From: Candidatus Eiseniibacteriota bacterium
Lineage (GTDB): Bacteria > Arandabacterota > Arandabacteria > Arandabacterales > Arandabacteraceae
Assembly: GCA_030622265.1 (NCBI GenBank)
Contig: JAUXGG010000127.1
Location: forward strand, 1 to 5,834
Reading direction: 5' to 3'
DNA: 5,834 nt
How positions within the stretch are numbered: position 1 is the stretch's first letter; every line of letters begins with the position of its first letter. Below the pieces are notes generated by a model. It did not search any database, was not told the DNA's origin, and worked only from the letters and a program-made list of their open reading frames with translations. Positions 1 to 5,834 of this stretch are shown here, one piece after another. The position numbers and the translations under genes are program-made.

Positions 1-407
1 GTTTATCGAGATTCAGCGTATCCATTGACGAGAGCCTTCTACGGAGGTTCGATGCTCAGATCGAAGCCCAGGGATACCCCACGCGCTCAAAGGCTACCGG
101 CGATCTTATTCGCGGTAGTCTGGTCCGTGAGGAGTGAGAGGGAGGAGAGGAAGTGGCAGGCGCTATCATCCTGGTCTATGACCACCACAGTCGGGACCTC
201 TCGAAACGCCTCACCGGAATTCAGCACGACCACATCGGTCTGATCGTATCCTCTCAGCATGTTCACCTGGACGATGACAATTGCCTGGAAGTCATCGTGG
301 TGTGAGGCAAGCCCGACGAGGTGGAGAAGCTGGCACATAAGCTCAGGGCCGCCAAGCACGTCAAGTACACATCCCTGGCAGCGGCCTCGATTGGACGCAA
401 TCTATGA
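1..407 (+). pseudogene. nikR: nikR relic: nickel-responsive ribbon-helix-helix regulator with two premature TGA codons
   Basis: One frame (codons from base 3) reads as NikR almost end to end. It starts with the DNA-binding strand RFSVSIDESLL, continues through the ribbon-helix-helix helices (RRFDAQIEAQGYPTRSKA, then DLIRGSLVREE), and then gives the C-terminal ACT-like nickel domain: VAGAIILVYDHHSRDLS, IQHDH, QHVHLDDDNCLEVIVV, and a tail ending IGRNL. TGA codons interrupt it at 135-137, where family members usually have Trp, and at 303-305, where they usually have Arg or Lys. The natural stop is TGA at 405-407. There is no indel. Residues matching the nickel ligands of E. coli NikR (His76, His87, His89, Cys95) remain. 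Other usually conserved positions have changed: SEAIRDLIR has become SKATGDLIR, and HHDL has become HIGL. The start codon lies just before the window. The gene is first in a likely operon, 46 nt before the receptor gene. I infer a decayed, inactive regulator; recoding or sequence error is less likely. Confidence 0.85.
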
Positions 408-440
408 CCGGGGGGATTCACAGGCGGCTAACTGAACGAC

Positions 441-446
441 AGGAGG
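441..446 (+). promoter_or_regulatory. Ribosome binding site of the receptor gene
   Basis: A perfect AGGAGG lies 7 nt before the ATG at 454, which fixes that start. The 46-nt gap after the nikR relic shows no promoter or clear palindrome, so the receptor gene is probably transcribed from upstream of nikR. Confidence 0.8.
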
Positions 447-453
447 CAGGAGA

Positions 454-2370
454 ATGAGAAATTCGATGCTGTGCGGAGTGATAGGAGTGCTTGTCGCATG
501 TGCAATCATGATGATGGTTGGCGTGGTGGATGGGAAGGAGCGCATCGCGGTCAGAATCGACACGGTTGAGGTGGTTGACACTCCGATCATATCCGGGGAA
601 GACGTGACCCTCTACGGAGGGACTACCACAGCCGTGGGATGGCAACAGATAGAAGATCTTAACGCACATGACCTGCCCTCCGCCCTGAGACTGCTTCCAG
701 GTGTGACCATATCGCGGTATAACCTCCTGGGCTCTTACGGGGGAGGCGAGGGTGGATCTGTCTATATCCGCGGGCAGGGCGCGGGGCGGCCCGGCAGCGA
801 GATCAAGGTCTATGTGGACGGGGCGCCGCGCGAAGTAGGCGTATGGTCTCACCCTGTAATGGATATTGTTCAAACCGACTACGCCTCAAGTATCGAGGTA
901 TACAAGAGCCCGCAGCCCTACAATTACCCGGGCACCTTCGGCACCGTTGACTTGACGACATTCCAGCGCAGCCACCCTGGATACGAAACCTCCTGCAACC
1001 TCACTTTCGGGGAGTACAGCACGGGTGGGGGAGTGATCCGGCACGGTGGCAAGATCCAGGTCTTTGATTACTACCTGGGGATAAACTACAGGGAATCCGA
1101 CGGCCATCGCCCGCACGCCGATGGAAAGATCGAGTCGCAGTTTCTCCGGCTGGGCCTGGACGCCTCCAGCAGTATCCATGCAGGCTATGTTCTGCAGCAT
1201 ACGGACAACTGGAGCCGCGACCCCGGGCGAATTGATGAGCCTACTCCGGAAAAGGACAAGTTCGCCACAGAGACCCTGACCCACAATATAAGGCTTGACC
1301 ATGACGGCGACCGTTTTAACGGTTATGCCGTCCTTTACTACGAGGATGGCCAAATCCGTTGGGAGAAGGACCATCTGAGCGGCCCCGACAGCCCGGCCGG
1401 AGACTCGGATACGGACTGGAATAACTACGGCTTCCGGGGATCAGAGGACATGACCTGGGGTGAGTTCGGTCTTACCGCCGGGCTGGAAGTCGAGGACGAG
1501 GGTGGTGAATTCCGTAACACTACCGAGTCGGGGTTTGTGCCGTTTGAATACAAGGGCCGCTTCACCACCGTGGCGCCCGCACTTGCTGCCCGGTACAGGA
1601 TCGGTGTGGGCGAGGCCAACCTCGTTCCATCCCTGGGCATAGGGTATTATGAACACTCAAGATTTCCCTCGGAGACAGCGCCCCATGCAGGGCTCACATA
1701 TCAATCGGCAGATTGGAAGGTCTTTGGGACCTATGCGCGCGGTGTCACCTATCCCGGGGTATATACTGTCGGCGTAGCGTCCGGTACGATTGATGATCTC
1801 AATGCGGAAGTCCTCGACCACGCCGAGGTGGGAGCGAACGCGGCCTTTGGGGATTGGATCAAGCTCCAGGCCTCGGTTTTTCACGACAAGGCCGACAATC
1901 TCATGCAGTACACCCCGGACGGGCTTATCAATGTCAGGGAATATGAGCTCAACGGCCTGGAGATATCCAGCACGCTGGACCCGCGCCGGGACCTATCCCT
2001 GTATGGTGCAATCACGGTGCTGGATCCCGAGCAGGAGAAGACTCCCCGTGCGCCTGAGCTGTCCGTGTCCGCGGGGGCTAACTACAAGCCTGTCTCGAAA
2101 TTGCGGCTGACGCTCGATCTTGAATACGTCGATAAGCAATATGCCTATAATGGCCGCAGCGGTGCGGGGGCCATAGTGGATGTGGAGAAACTTCCGAGCT
2201 ACTTCGTTATGAACGGTGGAATCGGCCACGATTTCTCGGACTACATCCCGGGGCTCCTGGAAGTCTCGCTGGAAGTCGAGAACCTGACGAATGAGGTTTA
2301 CAGTTTTCAGCCCGGCTACCCGATGCCCGGCCGCACCGTCTTTGTGGCTGCCCGTCTGGGCTCACGGTAG
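454..2370 (+). CDS. TonB-dependent outer-membrane receptor, probably for nickel or a metal complex
   Basis: This 638-residue protein has a signal peptide (residues 1 to about 27, with a hydrophobic core at about 7-25). A TonB-box-like DTVEVV follows at residues 36-41. The plug domain spans about residues 55-170 and shows typical motifs: LPSALRLLPGVTISR, SVYIRGQG, IKVYVDGAPREVG and SSIEVYKSPQ. The rest is a 22-strand-type barrel rich in alternating aromatic residues, ending with the usual receptor tail elements VSLEVENLTNEVYSFQPGYP and GRTVFVAARL. Such receptors carry scarce substrates across the outer membrane using TonB-ExbBD energy. The substrate cannot be read from the sequence. The neighbouring nikR relic points to nickel, since NikR controls TonB-dependent nickel receptors in Helicobacter. 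The last residues are GSR rather than the common terminal aromatic. The downstream gene follows after 50 nt in the same direction. The receptor family is certain; the substrate is inferred. Confidence 0.93.
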   Translation: MRNSMLCGVIGVLVACAIMMMVGVVDGKERIAVRIDTVEVVDTPIISGEDVTLYGGTTTAVGWQQIEDLNAHDLPSALRLLPGVTISRYNLLGSYGGGEGGSVYIRGQGAGRPGSEIKVYVDGAPREVGVWSHPVMDIVQTDYASSIEVYKSPQPYNYPGTFGTVDLTTFQRSHPGYETSCNLTFGEYSTGGGVIRHGGKIQVFDYYLGINYRESDGHRPHADGKIESQFLRLGLDASSSIHAGYVLQHTDNWSRDPGRIDEPTPEKDKFATETLTHNIRLDHDGDRFNGYAVLYYEDGQIRWEKDHLSGPDSPAGDSDTDWNNYGFRGSEDMTWGEFGLTAGLEVEDEGGEFRNTTESGFVPFEYKGRFTTVAPALAARYRIGVGEANLVPSLGIGYYEHSRFPSETAPHAGLTYQSADWKVFGTYARGVTYPGVYTVGVASGTIDDLNAEVLDHAEVGANAAFGDWIKLQASVFHDKADNLMQYTPDGLINVREYELNGLEISSTLDPRRDLSLYGAITVLDPEQEKTPRAPELSVSAGANYKPVSKLRLTLDLEYVDKQYAYNGRSGAGAIVDVEKLPSYFVMNGGIGHDFSDYIPGLLEVSLEVENLTNEVYSFQPGYPMPGRTVFVAARLGSR

Positions 2371-2408
2371 GATGCCCGGGATGTTAAGGGGATTTCTCAA
2401 TTGAGGTT

Positions 2409-2414
2409 AGGAGG
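2409..2414 (+). promoter_or_regulatory. Ribosome binding site of the nucleoside hydrolase-FmdE fusion gene
   Basis: A perfect AGGAGG lies 6 nt before the ATG at 2421. This supports that start, which also gives a complete signal peptide. Confidence 0.8.
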
Positions 2415-2420
2415 CTGAAC

Positions 2421-3842
2421 ATGACCTGCAAGCGATTACCAGTCATCATACCGGGGATAGCCCTCCTCGGGTTAATAGCTCTTTCCTTTGCACTGCCATT
2501 TGGCGCACAGGCGCATCTCGGTCATTCTGATATCCCACATCGCCACATCGTGGTTGATACCGATATGGGGCTTGATGATGTCAGGGCCATCTTCGCGCTG
2601 TTGGCGGACTCGACCATCAGCATCGATGCGTTTGTGACAGTTGGCGGGTCGGCAGCACTGGGAAAGGGCGCCGACAATTTGATAGGGCTCCTGGAAGCCA
2701 GCGGGTCGGGCTCGATATCTGTCATGAAAGGAAATGAAAAAACCGGGCTGGAACCTCCTCCATGGAGGCAAACGGCAAACGGTGTCGGTGGGGCACCTTT
2801 TCCCCCGCCCAGGAAGACCACCGTGGAACCCTTTGCTCCTGAAGACCTGGCCAATTTCATGCAGCAGATCGGGGAAATCGAATATCTTGCTCTCGGGCCG
2901 CTCACCAATCTGGAAATGCTCGAGACCGGCAGCGAGGGCAGCCTCGGCCTCATTCACACGATCTGGATTCCAGCTGTTGTCGAGGATGGGCATATCTCGG
3001 ACTGGAACCTGCTTTACGATGCCGAAGCTTCCCAAACCGTATTCGCTAAGGCTGCCGGAGTTGTCATTCTTGACATCTCCGGTGCCAGGGAGATTGACGG
3101 CCCCGCTTTCCTATCCTCTCTGGATGGTAAGTCCTATCCCGTTCTGTGGATGGCCAGGCTGCTGGGTCGCCTGGGCGACAAGAGCGCTCATGTGATGGTC
3201 TACGATGAGCTTGCGGCAGCGGCCATTTTGAGACCGGACCTTCTGGAATTCGATGATGGCCTCTACACGATTGAGGGAAGTGAAGCCACTGGATTTAACC
3301 TGGTACCCAATCCTGACGGAAATGTTCGCCTGGCGAGGCTGGTAGATTACGAAGTTACCCTGGCTGTACTTGAGGATCTCTGGGCGCGCGGGCCCATGGA
3401 CCGACATTCCCACGCGCACGAAAGTGAGATCCCGGTTGAGGACCTCCTCAAGGCTTTTCATGGGCACCTGGGGCCCTATGTCGTGATCGGTTACCGCATG
3501 GGCAAGCTCGCCCTTCAGGAGCTCCAATCGGAGGGACACTTCGGTATAACGGCTGAAGTTCACTCACCTCTTAAGACCCCAGAGTCCTGTCTCATCGATG
3601 GGGTGCAGTTGGGCAGCGGCTGTACCCTGGGCAAGGGAAACATAAAGCTCAAAGAAGCACCTGAGCCCGCCTGGGCGGTATTCACCTCAGACGAGGGTGG
3701 TATGGTTACGATCCGGCTCCGGCCCGAAGTACCGCCGCTTGTCCAAGACCTTGTCAACCGTATGGGAGTGGAAGCAGCGGGCCGTGCGTTCTTCGAGATG
3801 CCCCTCGATAGCCTGTTTGCCAAGGAGAGGAAGACCTGGTGA
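2421..3842 (+). CDS. Exported fusion protein: nucleoside-hydrolase-like domain plus FmdE domain
   Basis: This 473-residue protein starts with a Sec signal peptide (hydrophobic core at about residues 8-28, likely cleavage after AQA at 31), so it should be periplasmic. Residues about 42-325 match the inosine-uridine nucleoside hydrolase fold. The calcium-site motif DTDMGLDD is at 46-53, LALGPLTNLEML at 157-168, DWNLLYDAEASQTVF at 194-208, and YDELAAAAILRPDLL at 261-275, where the family usually has HDP. Residues about 336-470 match the FmdE family (PF02663): FHGHLGPYVVIGYRMG at 346-361 and CLIDGVQLGSGCTLGKGNI at 390-408, with Cys390 and Cys401. FmdE was named from a formylmethanofuran dehydrogenase gene cluster and is thought to bind metal. 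Histidines cluster at the mature N-terminus (32, 35, 40, 42) and in the linker (329, 331, 333). The gene sits directly behind the receptor gene, so I infer a periplasmic role in binding or processing what the receptor imports. The reaction is unknown. Confidence 0.88.
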   Translation: MTCKRLPVIIPGIALLGLIALSFALPFGAQAHLGHSDIPHRHIVVDTDMGLDDVRAIFALLADSTISIDAFVTVGGSAALGKGADNLIGLLEASGSGSISVMKGNEKTGLEPPPWRQTANGVGGAPFPPPRKTTVEPFAPEDLANFMQQIGEIEYLALGPLTNLEMLETGSEGSLGLIHTIWIPAVVEDGHISDWNLLYDAEASQTVFAKAAGVVILDISGAREIDGPAFLSSLDGKSYPVLWMARLLGRLGDKSAHVMVYDELAAAAILRPDLLEFDDGLYTIEGSEATGFNLVPNPDGNVRLARLVDYEVTLAVLEDLWARGPMDRHSHAHESEIPVEDLLKAFHGHLGPYVVIGYRMGKLALQELQSEGHFGITAEVHSPLKTPESCLIDGVQLGSGCTLGKGNIKLKEAPEPAWAVFTSDEGGMVTIRLRPEVPPLVQDLVNRMGVEAAGRAFFEMPLDSLFAKERKTW

Positions 3843-3863
3843 CAGCTTGAGGCTTTCACCGAG

Positions 3864-3918
3864 GTCAATGAGATGGGCAGGACGTCAATGAGATGGGCAG
3901 GACGTCAATGAGATGGGG
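3864..3918. repeat. Tandem repeat, 20-bp unit, 2.75 copies
   Basis: The unit gtcaatgagatgggcaggac occurs at 3864-3883 and 3884-3903 without mismatch, followed by a third copy that matches through its first 14 bases plus one more G (3904-3918). It lies in the 110-nt gap between two convergent genes. It has no hairpin symmetry and no spacers, so it is neither a terminator nor a CRISPR array. Replication slippage is the simplest origin. Confidence 0.95.
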
Positions 3919-3952
3919 TACGAGGCAGTGACATTGATGGGTTGCCACCAGG

Positions 3953-4819
3953 CTATTCGAAATCAGCAGATGTCAAGGTAGTACCGACACCGATGTCCAG
4001 GTAGTGATCCCCATACGCGGCCCTGAACAGGCGTCTTGCATTATCACCGGAGCAGTGACAGGGTCCGGCACTCAGAACCCCGGCTTCTCTAAGTGAGGCC
4101 ACAATATCGGAAATCTCGTCCTCATCTGCTCTCATCAGGTGAAAACCACCCATGGCAAGAAGCACCTCGTCCGGGATGAGTTCCCTGGCCTTCTTCACAA
4201 TCAAGCCAATTCCCGGGTGTGCACACCCCGTTATTACAATCATCCCCCTATCCGTACAGACCACGAGCGATTGCTCTCTTATCGAATCCCCGAGCTCGCC
4301 TGTGGAATAAACGGACCTGCAGATCCTGGTAGGGCCTCCCACCTCGATAACCTCAGCGCCGGCATCGATTACCTGCTTTTTGAAAGCACTCTTAAATGAG
4401 CGGGGCACATAGACCGTGACATTCGGGTTTCGCTTGAGAAAGGCTCTCAGCCCGCCCGTGTGGTCCCAGTGTTCATGGGAAAGGATGACTATATCTATAT
4501 CCTCAAGTCTGATTGACAGACTATCCATATTGGCGAGCAGAACAGGTGCGTCCCCGCCCGTATCGAAGAGAATCGTCTTCTCGGTACCCTCTATGAGACA
4601 TGAAAACCCCCACTCAGACCTCAGGCCTTGAACATCGGGATAGTTATCATAGACTACAGTGAGGCGAAGGTCTCCAAGAGGTATCTGAGTATGGCTCTCG
4701 GCCGTACGAGAAGTACCGGCCGGCATCTGGCCCTTACTCATAGCGACGCCCCGCCAGGGTATCAGGCCGATCGCGACCAGGACAATTGCCGCGACCATGG
4801 CGGCCTTGTTGTTTTTCAT
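3953..4819 (-). CDS. Exported or membrane-anchored MBL-fold metallohydrolase, COG1237 type
   Basis: This 288-residue protein begins MKNNKAAMVAAIVLVAIG, a short basic stretch plus a hydrophobic segment (about residues 6-21). That indicates a signal peptide or membrane anchor, possibly cleaved near GVA at 24-26. The metallo-beta-lactamase core follows: LTVVYDNYPDVQGLRSEWGFSCL (53-75, in part), ILFDTGGD at 83-90, the metal-binding HEHWDH at 115-120, TGCAHPG at 197-203 (His201), GGFHL at 224-228 (His227), and PCHCSGD near 253-259. This order and spacing fit COG1237, whose members are often annotated as dihydropterin ribofuranosyl-aminobenzene phosphate synthase-like. That name is not reliable evidence of activity. 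All expected metal ligands are present, so the enzyme should be active as a hydrolase with two metal ions, but its substrate is unknown. It is convergent with the FmdE-fusion gene and has its own likely promoter. A link to metal uptake is only suggested by position. Confidence 0.9.
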   Translation of the reverse strand: MKNNKAAMVAAIVLVAIGLIPWRGVAMSKGQMPAGTSRTAESHTQIPLGDLRLTVVYDNYPDVQGLRSEWGFSCLIEGTEKTILFDTGGDAPVLLANMDSLSIRLEDIDIVILSHEHWDHTGGLRAFLKRNPNVTVYVPRSFKSAFKKQVIDAGAEVIEVGGPTRICRSVYSTGELGDSIREQSLVVCTDRGMIVITGCAHPGIGLIVKKARELIPDEVLLAMGGFHLMRADEDEISDIVASLREAGVLSAGPCHCSGDNARRLFRAAYGDHYLDIGVGTTLTSADFE

Positions 4820-4847
4820 CTCTCAACACCATCTCCATTCTTCCGGT

Positions 4848-4876
4848 ATGATAGCATCTCGGCGCGGATACTTCAA
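4848..4876 (-). promoter_or_regulatory. Candidate sigma-70-type promoter of the MBL-fold gene
   Basis: On the - strand, TTGAAG (4876-4871) is followed after exactly 17 nt by TATCAT (4853-4848). These match the -35 and -10 consensus at 4 of 6 and 5 of 6 positions. Transcription would start near 4841, leaving about 20 nt of leader before the ATG at 4819. The ribosome binding site is weak (GAGAG touching the ATG, GGAG about 13 nt upstream). No operator-like symmetry is apparent. Confidence 0.45.
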
Positions 4877-4954
4877 CAATTTCGGCTCCGGCCCGAGATA
4901 CCGTCTCGACAGCCGTTCGTTACACACGCCACGGCCAGGTGACAACGGGAGAAC

Positions 4955-5001
4955 AAGGGGGGACAGCGCCTATTCCCGGGAAATAGGCGCTGTCCCCCCT
5001 T
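4955..5001. repeat. REP-like palindrome: perfect 20-bp inverted repeat, 7-nt loop
   Basis: The left arm aaggggggacagcgcctatt (4955-4974) is the exact reverse complement of 4982-5001, around the loop cccggga. The loop contains CCCGGG, so the whole element is nearly one continuous palindrome with a single extra A. The arms extend a few bases further if one bulge is allowed. It lies between two genes that both run on the - strand, downstream of the broken barrel gene and upstream of the MBL-fold promoter. The G-run and GACAGCGCCTATT core resemble dispersed palindromes of the REP type that are spread by IS200-like (Y1) transposases; this is from memory and was not searched. It lacks a good T-tract but could still block transcription read-through. 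Confidence 0.85.
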
Positions 5002-5055
5002 TGTCCAGTGCGCGATGGCTGGGGTCAGTCAGGAGAGGCAGATCGACTGGAGCCT

Positions 5056-5662
5056 TTAGAAGTAGTACTGCATGGTAATGATGGCTGAAGTGAAGGCTAT
5101 GGTATCGTCGAAACCGCGCATGGGAAGCCGCTGATGCTTGATATCCAGGCCAAGTCCGAGCTCCTGGCGTCCAGTGTATGAGACATTAAGCAGGAATGAC
5201 TGTGCCCGGCCGGTTATATCGTCCCCACCATTCGAAACCATTATGAACCGAGACCCCCTGGGCGAGTACGGATTGAAGCTCGTTTCCTAATCTCGAATTG
5301 ACCAGGAAGCGGCCCCAGACGGCAACCCAGTCCTGGACGGCATACTGGTATTTGGCATCCAGCAGGGCGTAGAGAAGGTCACCCTCGAGACCTATGACCT
5401 CTACACTATCGATCACAAGGATCGGAGTATGGACATTGCGTGCTTGCCCGAGGCCTAAAGAGCTTCGGAGGTTGGTTGTGATGAAGGGGGCGGGAAGAAA
5501 GGCGTTTGACATGAACCTGGTTTCTCCCAGCACCGGAACCCGCGTACTCGCTATGCGCCCGCCTGAGGGGTCATCGCCATCTTCAGCGTGCAGGGGGACA
5601 ACCACGGCACTCAGCAATACGGCCAGAGTGAATGCCGTGACAATCAAGTTCATTCCGCGCAC
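5056..5662 (-). pseudogene. Broken outer-membrane beta-barrel protein gene (frameshift and probable internal deletion)
   Basis: The 5' part (GTG at 5662, or ATG at 5653) encodes a signal peptide, LIVTAFTLAVLLSAVVVPLHA, followed by a region with FMSNAFLPAPFITTNLRSSLGLGQ, GLEGDLLYALLDAKYQYAVQDWVAVWGRF and ELQSVLAQGVSVHNGFE. In this frame, translation runs on into unrelated residues and stops at 5186. A second frame in the same direction (from about 5238 to the TAA at 5058-5056) encodes NGGDDITGRAQSFLLNVSYTGRQELGLGL and ends TMQYYF, the terminal aromatic expected of an outer-membrane barrel. The two halves look like the start and end of one protein, about 200 codons together, shorter than I expect for this type of barrel (300 or more, from memory). 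I infer a deletion, with its junction near 5231-5240, that also shifted the frame. The function is unknown. It follows the upstream barrel gene after 8 nt. Confidence 0.65.
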
Positions 5663-5670
5663 TGTCCATT

Positions 5671-5834
5671 CTACAACCCATAGAGCAGACCCACATAGAA
5701 CTGTGTCCCGCTGTTCTTGACCCTGGGCTCAAGCCTGAGATTCTCGTCAGCCCAATTCTCGTCGATGATGTTGTGGAGGCTCTGGGTATAGCGGAGCTCA
5801 AAGAACATGACCGGGCGGCCCAGCGGTATATGCA
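5671..5834 (-). CDS. Outer-membrane beta-barrel (porin-family-like) protein, C-terminal fragment
   Basis: This gene runs off the end of the window, so only the last 54 or so codons are visible, ending at the TAG at 5673-5671. The protein contains PLGRPVMFFELRYTQSLHNI, an acidic loop DENWADENLRLEP, and the last strand GTQFYVGLLYGL. The pattern of a strand ELRYTQ-L-NI, a charged loop and a closing amphipathic strand is typical of small outer-membrane beta-barrel proteins of the OMP_b-brl/porin type. The final residue is Leu rather than Phe. Its stop is only 8 nt before the start of the next barrel gene, so the two were probably one transcript. The function cannot be told from this part. Confidence 0.6.
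   Translation of the reverse strand, partial: HIPLGRPVMFFELRYTQSLHNIIDENWADENLRLEPRVKNSGTQFYVGLLYGL

Noticed and set aside
135..305. TGA in the nikR frame as selenocysteine or as a reassigned sense codon
   Set aside because: The two positions normally hold Trp and Arg or Lys, not Cys. The neighbouring genes are intact, use TGG for Trp, and the fusion gene ends with TGA. Simple decay explains it better.
408..453. NikR operator or separate promoter before the receptor gene
   Set aside because: No convincing inverted repeat or -35/-10 pair is visible in this 46-nt gap; any operator is probably upstream of the window.
886..1374. Long antisense reading frame inside the receptor gene
   Set aside because: It lacks a ribosome binding site and any recognisable domain, and is fully covered by a strongly supported receptor gene.
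2396..2405. Palindrome CTCAATTGAG before the fusion gene
   Set aside because: It is only 10 bp with no loop, partly overlaps the approach to the ribosome binding site, and could arise by chance.
3864..3918. CRISPR array
   Set aside because: The repeats are directly adjacent with no spacers, and no cas gene is present.
4955..5001. Classical Rho-independent terminator
   Set aside because: The stem is strong, but only three Ts follow on the + strand and there is no T-tract on the - strand. It may still hinder transcription, but is better described as a palindromic repeat.

Overview
The window appears to come from a Gram-negative bacterium: it has a TonB-dependent outer-membrane receptor, two further outer-membrane beta-barrel genes and several signal peptides. 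A NikR-type nickel regulator relic, an FmdE domain and a COG1237-type metallo-beta-lactamase together suggest an anaerobe that uses nickel or related metals, such as a Desulfobacterota-like lineage. That placement is an inference, since no rRNA or other phylogenetic marker is present.

Positions 1-3842 (+ strand) look like a three-gene operon. It begins with the relic of nikR (1-407), whose frame is uninterrupted by indels but carries two premature TGA codons. After a 46-nt gap comes a 638-residue TonB-dependent receptor (454-2370), and after a 50-nt gap an exported 473-residue protein (2421-3842). This last protein joins a nucleoside-hydrolase-like domain to a C-terminal FmdE domain and has histidine clusters at both domain borders. 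Both downstream genes have strong AGGAGG ribosome binding sites. The simplest reading is a metal-acquisition locus, probably for nickel or a nickel complex: the receptor brings the substrate into the periplasm, the fusion protein binds or processes it there, and NikR once controlled the set.

Positions 3843-3952 are a short gap between convergent genes that holds 2.75 copies of a 20-bp tandem repeat. On the - strand, 3953-4819 encodes an exported or membrane-anchored metallo-beta-lactamase-fold hydrolase with all its metal ligands, and a plausible sigma-70-type promoter lies at 4848-4876. Upstream of it, at 4955-5001, is a perfect 20-bp inverted repeat with a 7-nt loop that resembles REP-type elements.

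Positions 5056-5834 (- strand) hold two outer-membrane beta-barrel genes in tandem. One is the C-terminal end of a gene cut by the window edge. The other is a broken gene whose N- and C-terminal parts are in different frames and whose middle appears deleted. The most unusual item is the exported nucleoside hydrolase-FmdE fusion beside a metal-type receptor and a decayed nickel regulator.
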